Below, one piece after another: positions 52,383 through 63,000 of a stretch of 64,000 bases of DNA; the first letter of the stretch is position 1; each line of letters starts with the position of its first letter. Made by a program: the position numbers and the translations under genes. This DNA comes from Scenedesmus sp. ARA3 (Eukaryota; Chlorophyta; Chlorophyceae; Sphaeropleales; Scenedesmaceae), in NCBI GenBank assembly GCA_004335835.1, contig RWJK01000378.1:1-64000 (forward strand). Direction: 5' to 3'. The notes under the pieces were generated by a model. It saw only the letters and a list, made by a program, of their open reading frames with translations, was not told the origin of the DNA and made no database searches.

Positions 52383-52387
52383 TGTAA
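52383..52387 (+). terminator. TGTAA poly(A) signal of karyopherin gene
   Basis: TGTAA begins 27 bp after the stop codon ending at 52356, a typical distance for green algae. Confidence 0.55.
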
Positions 52388-54256
52388 AGGGAGTTTTCAT
52401 TCTACAACATGTAAGCAGGGCTGAAGCTGGCGCTGGCGCTGAAAGGCTGTATCCTACTCTGATGCTGTGTGTGCTGTTGTCACTTGACAGCGGTTGCACA
52501 TCACAGGATGATCCAGTGAGGGCAGCGCCAGCTGTTGCTGTTGTGCCCTACAAAACGCATCCCTTTCTGGGCCTGAACGTATGTGCGGCGTGTTGAATGT
52601 GCTGCTGTCACTTGACACGGCATGCTCATGCATGCCTTGCGACGGTGACAAGTCTGGTACGGCCATTTTTGTCTGGAGGTGTTTTGGGATGGTAACCCTG
52701 TTGTATAGCATAGCTCAAGCTATCATAGTCGATGCATGACCAAGCAACCAGGCTAGGCTGGCACTTTACAGCGCGGCAACTATTGCTAGTACATGTAGTC
52801 ATGATCAATTGCTGGCCAGATGGTTTGTTTTGCAAAAGCTTGAGGTCTCTGTGGTGCTTGCAATTACAGCGCAGCATTGCTTCTCTTCCTTTACACAATG
52901 TTTATGTGGGCATGAGGCTGAACCAAACAATGCCTCCATGCTTCGACGGCATTGCTGCTGTGGTGTTACATTGGTGACGCCATGGCTGGCGGCAGAGCCC
53001 CTTAGCTGGCAGCTGCATTATTGCCCCTCTTCTAAACTAGAGAGGGGGAGATAACGATATATCAGCAGTTGAGTTGTCTGTTGTTGCGGCTGGTCTGTTG
53101 CGGGCTGCAGGGTTGGTGCATGACAATGGCTGCGTGTGAGATGGCATGTGCTGAACGAAAGAGATGTTAAGCAATGCTGCGTCTGGCTGCTGGTGCCTGC
53201 TGCAGACACGCGCCTGTTGTGCTGCCAACGCATCTGATCATTGAACAGATGCTGCTTCAACTAGTCAAATGGGCTTCATATTCTGGGTGTTGTTGGGTGA
53301 TGATGGATGCCGTGCAGCTCCTGAGCGGAGGGATGCTGCTGTGGGTGCAGTTGGCATAATGGGTGATGTTGTGTGTCATGCTTGTCAACGTGCAGTGCGC
53401 AGGAGTCAGTAGCCAACTCACACTCCATGGTTGATGACCATCTGTCTCATGGATGTGTTCACAATGAGCCGGTTGTCTATTGCAGATGCTGAGGTGAAGG
53501 TGAAGCGGCTTGTGTCGGATGATGCTTGGGGTTCTGTTAGGTTACTGGTGTCTAGGATCATTGCTGTTTTTCTTGAGAAGGCTTGGGGTGTGCGTAATGC
53601 TTGCAAACATGTTGGGGTAGAGCTCCTTCCTGTCGCCGCTCCATTCAATGATTGGGGCGCGGGGCCGATGGTGTTGATGCTATGGCTTGATGGGTAACAT
53701 GATGATGATGACTGAGCCGGTGGCGACAGTTCTTATATTACTGGCAGAGCAGGTTGTGGCCAGCATACCTTGGGAGTGCTGTGTCTGCAGCACACATTGT
53801 GCGACAGTCTGCATCCACTGCGGGCATCTGAGGGCAGCAGTAGGCTGTTCGTGCTATGTCGGCACTTGGGAGTGAGAAGTAGGAGCTGCAAATTGTGAGT
53901 AAGGCGCTTGCTGTCCACTTTGTGGTGTGGTGGGTTGCTGGCCCTGCAACATGGTGTCACCAGGCAGCCAAGAGAAGCTGTGACTACCGGCAACACGTCG
54001 CCTCCACGGCCAAAAGTGCTTCGAGCCGTATATTTTCCCTGATTGCGTGCATCTATGCTGCTGAGCGCCAAATCGGACGGTGGAAAGGGTTTGTTCTGGA
54101 CGAGGTAACCCCCTCGTAACCAACAAAGCCCGGCAGGGCCAGCAGCTCACTACATATCCTTTGCCTCGGTGGCGCGAACACCCCACGTGTCTCATACACT
54201 ACACAAACCAAGCATATCAGACTCGCACCAGGCAATCCACCCGCCACACTTCAACA
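52388..54256. other. Intergenic, no gene recognised
   Basis: About 1.9 kb. Overlapping opposed short frames (plus 53431-53697, minus 53418-53648) have no recognisable domain and no splice partners I could find. A small unrecognised gene cannot be excluded. Confidence 0.45.
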
Positions 54257-55826
54257 ATGGCTCGCGTAGCAATCTTTGCCAGCTGCTGCCTGCTGCTGAT
54301 CGCCAGCGCGTCTGCCTACCCTACCTTCTGGGTGGCTGAGGACGAGGTTGCAAATGATTGCTTGGCGCATCCCGCAAAGAAGGAGGCCCGCCACGGTGCT
54401 CCAGTGGCAGACAAGTGAGCGGCACACGGCTGCTGCTCCGGGGATTCGAACGCATGTGGAACATATGCGTTTGAACTTCATCCCTTGTGTGTCTTAGACC
54501 TTGCACAAGCAGTTTGCTGCTGTCTGGCTGATGTCATTCGGGGCTCATCACAGCTGCTTAGTGCTACTATGGTCCTTAGCCAAGGCTGCCACAGCCATAG
54601 CGCGAATCGGTTATCCTGATTGCCCAGCAACTTCTCGGAGTCACACACAGCGTTGCTGGACAACAGCAACAGCAGGCCTGCAGTGCCTCACTTGCCAACT
54701 ACCTACTCAGTCCCATGCTGCTGTAGCCATTGCTAACCTCCTGCTGATGATGACGCAACAGCACCTTCGACAGTTGCATCTCCTGCAACCCAAACATGGT
54801 CAAACCAGCGTTGACCGTAACAACCCCTGCTGTGCGTACCCCTCGCTGCTGCACTTGCAGGACCACTACCTTCAAGGTCACCTCAGCGGGAGTGCCTGCT
54901 ACAGCCCTGTGCCCTGGAGTCAAGTATGACGTGGTTGTTGACTTTGGAGCTTCTCCGAGGCGTGCACTGCTCACTGCCAGCGCAGGCACACTGGGCCGTG
55001 GCGCAAGCCCTTGGTGAGTGTATCTCATGGCTTTGAGGAAGCAAGTGCCCCCAGGGGTAGGGGCGGTTGTGAGGCTGCACAAACGAACTCCCTGTGGCAG
55101 GTACAAATTGTCTGTGCCTTAGAGTATTCTGGGGGGTTCTTAGTGCGTCAGTGCCATATTGTCAAGGTGTAAACAGCAGCTGTGGCACACCGGGCCGCGG
55201 CGCCAGCCCTTGGAGAGTACAAGGTATTAGTGTAAGGTATTCTGGGGTTCTTGGTGCATCAGTGCTATAAAAGCATGAGTGTAAACAGCAGCTGTGGCAC
55301 TCTGGCGCGTGGCTCAAGTCCTTGGTGAGTGTAAGATACTCTTCTCGTTCTCTCGGCGCGTCGGTGCTATATTGTCAAAGCGTAAACAGCAGCAGTGACA
55401 CGGACAAAATCTTGCGGATGTTCATGTTCTGGTGTGTGCTGCTGCTTGTGTGTTTTTTTTGCAGCTTCAAGTCCGCCTACACCAGGCAGAGAACTGCACG
55501 CCAGCAATGATTGACAAATCTTGCCGATGCTGATGTTCTGGTGTGTGTGTCGCTGCTTGTGTGTTTCCCTGCAGCCTGAACCGCGCCTACACCGGCAAAG
55601 AGGAGAGTGCCGAGCCAACCTTTGCTGATGTGCTGACAGTGCCATGCACCGGTGCAGGTAAGCAGGGTGTCAGCCACATCATGTTACCTTACTTACAGCG
55701 CAACAGTAAATTCCTTGACAGGTCAGCTTTGCTTTTGTGCTGACAGTGTCAGGTGTCGCATCATCGTGCTACGGCAGCGTCACCCCTCCTTGCAAAGCAC
55801 TCACACGGTGTTGTCTGCCATCGCTC

Positions 55827-55876
<50 letters not shown>

Positions 55877-56209
55877 ACAGCCACCGCTGTCAACCTGTTT
55901 GCCACATCTGCAACTGGCAGCTCTGGAGCCTTCCAGGAGGCAAAGCTCACGCTGCCAATCAATGCCCTGGCAAAATGCCCTGCATCCACCTGCCCCGGAG
56001 CCCCCAAGGCAGCAGCAGCAGCAGCTAACACAACTGCAGCAGCCCTGCCAGGTGCTGCTGTCGCTGCTGCTGCCGGCCCTGCTGAGGCGAATGCGTCAGC
56101 ACCTGCTGCTGCTGCTGCTGCTCCAGCTGCCAAGAGCGGCGCGGGTGCTGCTGGACCTGCAGGCCTTGTGGCTGTTTTGCTGTCTGCGGCAGCGCTGTTC
56201 ATGGCTTAA
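54257..56209 (+). CDS. Small secreted, probably GPI-anchored protein with Reeler-like body
   Basis: Exons 54257-54414, 54861-55013, 55575-55657, 55881-56209; phases agree, giving 240 residues. A clear signal peptide (VAIFASCCLLLIASASAYP) opens it. The body has paired cysteines and the order DCLAHPAKKEARHGAP, then CPGVKYDVVVDFG, RALLTASAGTLGRGA, VLTVPCTG and AVNLFATSATGSSGAF. This resembles the cysteine and beta-strand layout of Reeler/defence-like extracellular domains, but the match is by eye and weak. The last 70 residues are Ala/Pro-rich linker followed by a hydrophobic end (GLVAVLLSAAALFMA) with small residues before it, as in GPI-anchor signals. It likely sits on the cell surface or in the cell wall; its function is unknown. 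Both internal introns carry copies of exon edges. Confidence 0.7.
54995..55330 (+). repeat. Donor-edge copies, Reeler-like gene exon 2
   Basis: The exon tail encoding TLGRGASP(W) with its donor (54985-55020) recurs at about 55180-55225 (donor degraded to GAGAGT) and 55290-55330 (TLARGSSPW with GTGAGT intact). Confidence 0.85.
55440..55610 (+). repeat. Acceptor-edge duplication, Reeler-like gene exon 3
   Basis: Intron end plus exon start is duplicated about 110 bp apart. The copy at 55420-55490 reads FKSAYTRQRTA and then stops; the real one at 55530-55610 reads LNRAYTGKEES. Confidence 0.8.
55825..55880. repeat. CTG tract at a 3' splice site
   Basis: About 16 CTG units run into CTACAG, the acceptor of exon 55881-56209. 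Confidence 0.93.
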
Positions 56210-57803
56210 CCTTCTGCATTGGACTCGCTCTCCCATGCAAGCTACACAAACTTACACAAACTTTGAGAGCTGACTGCTTTGGATACTAGATGAGTGATGT
56301 ACTGTTGACCGTATGAGCAATTTGCTCATGTTGTCGACTTTACCTTGGAACTTGGCATATTGTAGCACTCATATGTTCCACCCAGGTTTTGGGTGGTATG
56401 CTCTTGCTTGCATTTCAACAGCAGGAATTGTTGGCAAAGCTGGAACAGACGGGTTTCAACCACAAAACATGCAGAAACCTGTCGGCAGCAGCGCTTTACA
56501 CACAAACTTGTTATCATGGTGCTGCCCAAATATGAGGGTCCTGAGGTATTGGCATTGCATGCTGGTGTCCTTCACGATTTGCAGCTGCTGCCATACGTGG
56601 TTATGTTATGTTATGTGTGCCTGCAGGCAGGCACAGATCGAGTGCAGCCTCTGGCACTATGATAGTCAAGTGTATGGTATACACACCAGCATGCATTGCT
56701 AGCAGTGTCAGCAGCAGCCGTCACTGCTGGTGGGCGGCTGCTGCTGCTGTTGGACTCTTTCCACTGTGTCGTCACAAAATGTGCAGGCAGGCACAACTTG
56801 AATGCAGCTCCTGGCACAGGGACACCCCCAGCAACCATGCATTGCTAGCAGTGTCAGCTGCAGCCAGCTGTGTGGCACCGCGGAGACGCATGTGTGATGG
56901 CTGCTGCCGTTGCGCTACTCCCATTGCGTCGTCACAAATTGCCTGGATTTGAATGTCGTTGAACGCACTGCTGTCTGAGGCACTGCAGATGGGCTTGCAC
57001 ATGCTGGTGCATGGCTTGTCATCAATCAAAAGACCAGTCTAGCCATGGCTGTGATGCCATGCTGCGCCGCTGTCAATGTTCATTGACATGTTGTGCCGCA
57101 CCAATACTTGCATTGATCCAAACCAATGCTGCAGCTGCGGTGGCAGTGATTACGCCTCTGTTGACCACAGCAGTGATTGCGCCTCTGTTGATCACAGCAG
57201 TGATTGCGCCTCTGTTGGTCACAGCATGGTGCTTGCTGCGCCTGCCCCATGGTTGTGTGTGTGCTCAGCATGGTTGTATGTTCAAGCACGGATTATGCAG
57301 AGCTGCGGGTGTCGGTGTGTTACACAGAGTTGAGCCTAGACACCGTGGTTGACATTGGGTTATGCACCTCTCTGGCTTGTGGGTTGGCATGTACTCGCAT
57401 ATCAAAGGGCAATTGCTGGCCTGGACCTGCTGTGGAATGCAGAGGCACCTGCAGCAACCTTAACACATGTTGAGGCATTAGATGGATGTTGCCGAAGGTT
57501 GGGGGAAGGTTGCTGGCATGCAGATGTGTAACCTGCCAGCAGTATGACATGTGTGTAACTGTCAAGTGTAGCAGCAACCTTAAAGGTGACGCCGCTATAT
57601 TGTGTCAGACACAAATCGCGTTGCGGTTAAACCCGCACTTCGGACCCGACCCTCTTGAATGTCGAAACAGGCACAGCAAGGAGCAGCACCGCAGCGGCAC
57701 TTCCGGCCCGTATAAGACTCGATTGATGTACGGTCGGCTCAGTGAAAGAGCTTTTGAATGTTCTTGATCGCGGTATATGGGCGCAATTTGGCCGACATTA
57801 AGC
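56210..57803. other. Intergenic with small tandem duplications, no gene recognised
   Basis: 1.6 kb between the Reeler-like and SGNH genes. It contains a roughly 90-bp duplication (56620-56710 and 56780-56870, sharing GCATTGCTAGCAGTGTCAGC) and a 27-bp triplicate. It holds only short frames. Confidence 0.5.
57144..57224. repeat. Three tandem 27-bp repeats
   Basis: Units at 57144-57170, 57171-57197 and 57198-57224, each beginning CAGTGATT and ending CACAG, with only single-base differences. Confidence 0.95.
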
Positions 57804-60631
57804 ATGACCGCCAACACATGCAGCAGAGGACTGCTGCTGCTGCTGGTGCCACTGCTGCTCGTTGTACAAGCAGGCACTGCAGCCGTCCCAGGCGATCACA
57901 ACCAATCGTACGCAGCATATCTCGACATTTTGCGTGATCCGCAGCTGCTGACAGCGGCGAAAACGTATCAGCAGGTCATGCAGCACAAGCACAGCTTGAG
58001 CAGCGGAGCACTGCAGCGGAGCTTGGTTTACAAAGGAGCAAACTTGCGGCTAAGAAGAGTCTTAAACAAGCTGCTTGCTGGAGGGCGGGATGTGAGGGTA
58101 GGAGCTATTGGAGGCTCCATCACCTGTGTGAGTTGTTTGCGTTGCTGCAACTGGCTGACAGCGGCGGGTGATGGCTGGTAGCAGTCACTGCTGAGTGAAG
58201 TGAGCAGCAACTGCTGCAGCTGATGACGCTGCAGCGCATGACAGCTGGAGGAGCAGGTGGAAAACAAAACAGCAACTTCATAGCAGGCTGCTGCTGCTGT
58301 GCTGTGTACTGCAGAGTGACCAACATGCAAGCAGCAACAGCAGCAGTGGGTCCTGCTTGAGCTTCGTTCTGTATCCCTGCATCCCTCCGAGCATACACCA
58401 TCTTTGACATATATGTATGAATCCTGCGGTTCCTTTGTTGGCTGCTGCTTCACAGGGTCACAGAGTGACAAAGGGCCTGGATGATTGGTTCACATTGACC
58501 GCATCCTGGCTCAACAAAACCTTCCCGACCGCCAAGCTGTCATATCGAAACGGCTGCGTACCGGCCACCCAGAGCGAGTATGTGTCCATGTGTCTGCAGC
58601 AGTTTGTGGATGCAGCTGTGGACTTGGTCTTTGTGGAGTATGCAGCAAATGACGGTTATTCTGACGGCTCGGTGAACAACGGAGCTGTGGCAGCTTTTGA
58701 GAGGCTGCTGCGCAAGCTGCTGCAGCAGCAGCGGGGCCCTGCTGTGGTGCTCATGGAGTTTCTGGCGACAGATGCAAAGCAGAAGGGGCTGCCGTTTTAC
58801 GCAACAGGTGAGAGTGCTTGGGTGCTGGCAAACGAGCCAGTGTCAGCAGCTTTCATGATTACCAGAGGCAACAGCAGCTGCAGATTACCACCTACTGTAG
58901 AGGCTTCATGTTTTCAGTTCTTTTGGCTGCAGGCGTTTCGTCTGCGTTGATGCCAGCAGTTGCTGGTTATGCCTTGCCATACTCTGTTATGTCATGTTAC
59001 GTTGTGACTGTTACGTTTATCTGGATTGTGCAGCTGAGGACCAGTGCAGCGTGCTGGCGCAGTAGTACGGGCTGTCCTGGCTGAGCAATTGCAACCTGCT
59101 GGGCCTAAATGCTGACTGTGTTATTTTTGCATGTTACTTTTGTTTGAACCGTGCAGCTGAGGACCAGTACGGCGTGCTGGCACAGTACTACGGGCTGCCC
59201 TGGTTGAGCTACCGCAACCTAGTGTGGCAGGGACTCATGCAGGACACGCCAGGTGAGCAGGACCAGCAGGAGCAGCAGCGCCGGTGGCGGCATGCGTACA
59301 GCTGGTGCAGCATACAGCAGAATAGCTGCGCATGCCTGCTAACTGGCAGCTGGCGGACACTGGGCCTGAGCATGACATGGGTGCTCCTGCAGGTCATGGT
59401 GCATGTGTAGTGTTCAACAGACGATCAAGCCTGCACCTTGGTTGGTCTGCTTGCATGAATGCTGGAATGAACCCGCATCTACTATGCCTGCTGTTTGGTT
59501 GCCTGCAAAGCACAGTACGTGCCTGACGCAAATGCAGAGCCACATACCAGATACCTCCACATTCAAATTGGAGACGTCTGGTCATCCTGCTATGCTGCTA
59601 TCTCTGATGCTTGTCCTGCAGGCTTCAGCCGCTTTGAACTATTCCCGCCCGATGAGCAGCGGCACCCCACCCCACTGGGCCACCGCTACATGGCTGACAT
59701 AGCAGTGCACCTGCTGCAGCAGACCTACATTGATAGTGTGCTAGCGCCACTGGACGAGCAGACGCTGCAGCAGCACCCAATCGCAAAGGTGAGCTGCTGT
59801 GCTTACATGCCATTGAGATATCAACAGAACCTTTCGCTGGCAGGACTTGATGTTAGGCATGTAATTTGGATGTTGTTTGTGTTGCTGCGGTACCGCTCGC
59901 CTGATGTACACCTTTGGATGTGCCACAGCGGCTGGGAGCACAATAAGTGATCCAGCACAGCAGCTTGAACACGTGAACAAATGTTTGACCAGGTTTGACT
60001 TTGCTCTACTCAGCTGCATTTGATGATGCTGGCTGTGCTGCGCTGCCGGCTGCAGGTGGCCCCACCCATGCTGCCGGGCAATTATGAGAGCAGCAACCTG
60101 GCATGCATCATAGGAGAGGACTTGCCCGCAGCTGTGGTGCAGGTGCGGCTGTGGTGTTACTACATTGTCACCTAAGACATGTAACACAAATGACACGAGG
60201 CCTGGCAGAGTGACTGCAACCAGACCTCCTGCAGGCTTCCTGTCACAGTGGGGTGGCGGCGGGGGTCACTGCTGGGTTCCAGCAACACAACAGTGACGCA
60301 TCTTGACCCGCAGTTCTCCTGCTGTACATTCAGCAGGTTCACGCTGTTAGCTGGGTCCTTGCTGTAAACCTTAGTGTGGCATTCACACTTACTTGCATTC
60401 GTTTGTGACTGCGTACTTGCAGCAGCAGGGCAAGTGGTCCTGGTTCAATGAGGGCACACCAGCAAGGCCCAAGTGGGGCTTTGTGTCATGGCAGGTTGGG
60501 GCAGCACTGCTGCTAAAAGTTGACACCAGAGCATCACCCGCGCAGCAGCCTGTTAGCAGCAGCAGCAGCAGGGGACCCAGTGAAGAGGATCATGCATCGG
60601 CGCAGAGGGCAGCAACCACAAGAACCGCCAC

Positions 60632-60675
<44 letters not shown>

Positions 60676-62051
60676 CTACTCCAGACATGATAATCTGGTT
60701 AGGCTATGTGAAGAGCTGGCGCCACATGGGCTCAGCCACCCTCAGCTGCATCAGCGGCTGCACCTGCCAGCCAGCTGTGGTGGATGGGCTGCATGGCGAG
60801 GGCAACACACAGCAGCACATGGCCAAGTTGTTTGCCACGCAGGCAGAGGAGTGCATTGTGGAAGTTAAGGTAAGCTATGCAGCAGGATGCTGTTGTTTTG
60901 ATTGCTGTAGTCAGCAGCACATGGCCAGGATCTTTGCGACGCAGGCGCAGGAGTGCCTGGTGGAAGTACAGGTGAGGCTGTACGAGCGGGATGTGACACG
61001 ATGGCGATATTTTGGTTGCCACTGCCAGCCCAGCATGGTGGATGGGCTGCATGGAGAGGGCAACACACAGCAGCACATGGCCAAGCTCTTTGCGACGCAG
61101 GCGGAGGAGTGTGTTGTTGAAGTCAAGGTGAGACTGTGGAGCATGATGCTGATGTTTTGGTTGCTGTGGCTAGCTGCAGCACTGTTTCAACTGGCAGCAC
61201 GGCAAACTTGCAGTAGTTTGAGACTGTCCCATCAGCTGTATCAGCGGGTGCAGCTACCAGCCAGGTGTGGTGGATGGGCTGCATGGCGAGGGCAACACGC
61301 AGCAGCACATGGCCAAGCTCTTTGCAACGCAGGCGGAGGAGTGTGTTGTTGCAGTCAAGGTGAGACTGTTCTGTAGCAGCTGCGGCGTGACGTTGAGGTT
61401 TTGTTTGCTGTGCTTAGCCAGAAAAACTGGCGCCAAATGGGCTCAGCTACTCTCAGCTGCATCAGCGGCTGCAGCTGCCAGCCAGCTGTGGTGGATGGGC
61501 TGCATGGCGAGGGCAACACGCAGCACTGCTGGCAGCACATGGCCAAGTTGTTTGCGAGACAGGCGGAGGTGTGCCTTGTAGAGGTCAAGGTGCGCCGTGT
61601 AGGGCTGCGGCAGGATGTGTTTACACATCAGTGATCTGTGCTGTGTTGTATGCTACATTGTGCAGCTGTGTGCCATGATCCGTGCTGTTGTGTCTTGTGC
61701 TGATTCATGCTGCTGCGCTGTGCTGCTTTGTTCTGGCTGTTGGCTGCTGCAGATCAACCCCTGCTTTTTCTGTGTTGAGCTGTTCTGTGCTGGTGAGTGC
61801 TGTTGTGTCGTGTGCTGAGTCATGCTGCTGTGCTGCTGCGTTCTGGTTGGTTTTGGCTGCTGCAGATCAACCCCTGGACTCGATCTAAGGACCACAAGTT
61901 CAAAGTGACAGGGGTCATGGTGTCCCGCTACGTGCACTACAGCGGCGAAGGAGACTTCACAGACACTGTCCTGCTCAACACAATGGAGGACAATGCAGCA
62001 GCAGCAGCAGCAGCAGCAGCACTAGCACCAGCACCAGCTCAAGGGCCTTGA
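57804..62051 (+). CDS. Secreted SGNH/GDSL-type hydrolase
   Basis: Exons 57804-58127, 58456-58807, 59157-59252, 59622-59788, 60056-60142, 60423-60869, 61866-62051; phases agree, giving about 550 residues. The signal peptide is hydrophobic (GLLLLLVPLLLVVQAGTAAV). SGNH blocks: nucleophile Ser in RVGAIGGSITC at about residue 105, block III in FVEYAANDGYSDG (Asn), and the catalytic Asp/His block in PPDEQRHPTPLGHRYMAD. The C-terminal part has the module usually following this domain in algal and plant relatives: KWSWFNEGTPARPKWGFVS, WLGYVKSWRHMGSATLSCIS, GCTC, then KDHKFKVTGVMVS. Poly-Ser interrupts it. The family removes acyl or acetyl groups from glycans or lipids. A cell-wall role is plausible because of the signal peptide, but the substrate is unknown. 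A small exon may be missing between 60142 and 60423. Confidence 0.82.
59025..59220 (+). repeat. Acceptor-edge duplication with a dead copy, SGNH exon 3
   Basis: The exon start AEDQYGVLAQYYGLPWLSY at 59157 has an upstream copy at about 59036-59095, also after a GTGCAG acceptor. In the copy, codon 11 is TAG and several other bases differ, so it cannot be used productively. Confidence 0.92.
60720..61600 (+). repeat. Donor-edge array of SGNH C-terminal exon (five copies)
   Basis: The stretch encoding VVDGLHGEGNTQQHMAKLFA then TQAEECIVEVK, ending at a GT donor, is found at 60720-60869 (real), then at about 60910-60972 (short), 61015-61129, 61249-61361 and 61421-61590. Most copies keep the frame and a donor (GTGAGA, GTGAGG, GTGCGC). 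The last copy also carries the upstream NWRQMGSATLSC part. Confidence 0.95.
61695..61885 (+). repeat. Acceptor-edge duplication, SGNH last exon
   Basis: Intron end plus INPW codons: the copy at about 61700-61770 (CTGCTGCAG then ATCAACCCCTG) and the real one at 61815-61885, about 114 bp apart. Confidence 0.9.
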
Positions 62052-63000
62052 TAACATGCGCACGACCACCAAACGAGAACCAGGACTACACCTATCAACG
62101 GGTGCGGCATGGTGCAAGATGGCGGTGGCAGCCAACACGGCTGCTGGTCCTTCACCACTGGCAGCAGCACCAGCAGCTTGAGAGGTGAGAGGGGGATCTG
62201 GTGTCCATTCTAGTGTCATGAAGAGGATTTAACATAGGTGGTGCTGTAGCATAGATACTCCTTGCTGCAGAGCCTCTGCCAACATTCAGCCTTTGCTCAA
62301 CTGCAGTACGGTCAGCGCACATCACCGTCAGTGCAGTGCTGCTGCCGACAGTCCTGCAGCCTGTTGCAGCGTCTCGCACAGAATGCAATCACGGTTCTGT
62401 ACAACACAATCTTAAGCGCGCGTGCAATACCTTACTTACACATGCCTGACCGGCTGCTGCCTTGCAGGTTGGGTCAGCCCCCTTGCATGCAGAGTTGAGC
62501 AGGGCACAGCTGGAGCACCAGAGCCACCCAAATCCTCTGCAGGAGGCTGCTTGACTGCCAGCCATCGTAGCTGTTGCCATCATGGTTTTCAATTAGCGAC
62601 TGTCGGACTCAGAGTGCGCTGGCACACTCCTGCGGCAGCTGCGCCTAGCAGGGGGTTAGGCTGAGGGAGGTCTGTCAAAATGCTGCAACTGAGCCGATAT
62701 ATATTGTGCATGGCATGAACAACGTGTTCCCTTGGTTCAGCACAGCATGGTATGGCTTGTTGGGTGGGCGACATGAACAGAGTACGCTGGACATTTGCTG
62801 AGTCAGCAAGGCTGGCAGTTAGGGCGGTTGTAACACTGTAACGATGACTGTCATGCTTGGGGTCTTAGGGCCAATGATCTGCTGCCAAGTTCAAAGCATG
62901 CGGCACCATTGTGGAAGCCACTTAATCTGGTGCTCGCTGTTTTGCGCCTTGTCTGTTCCAGCAGCATTGTGTAGCTTCCTGATAGCAGCAGCAGGCCAGC
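62052..63000. other. Intergenic between SGNH and EAF genes
   Basis: About 950 bp with only short frames and no recognised feature. The 5' UTR and promoter of the EAF gene should lie toward its right end. Confidence 0.5.

Noticed and set aside
53418..53697. Overlapping opposed frames possibly from a retroelement
   Set aside because: No reverse transcriptase, integrase or repeat boundaries are visible.
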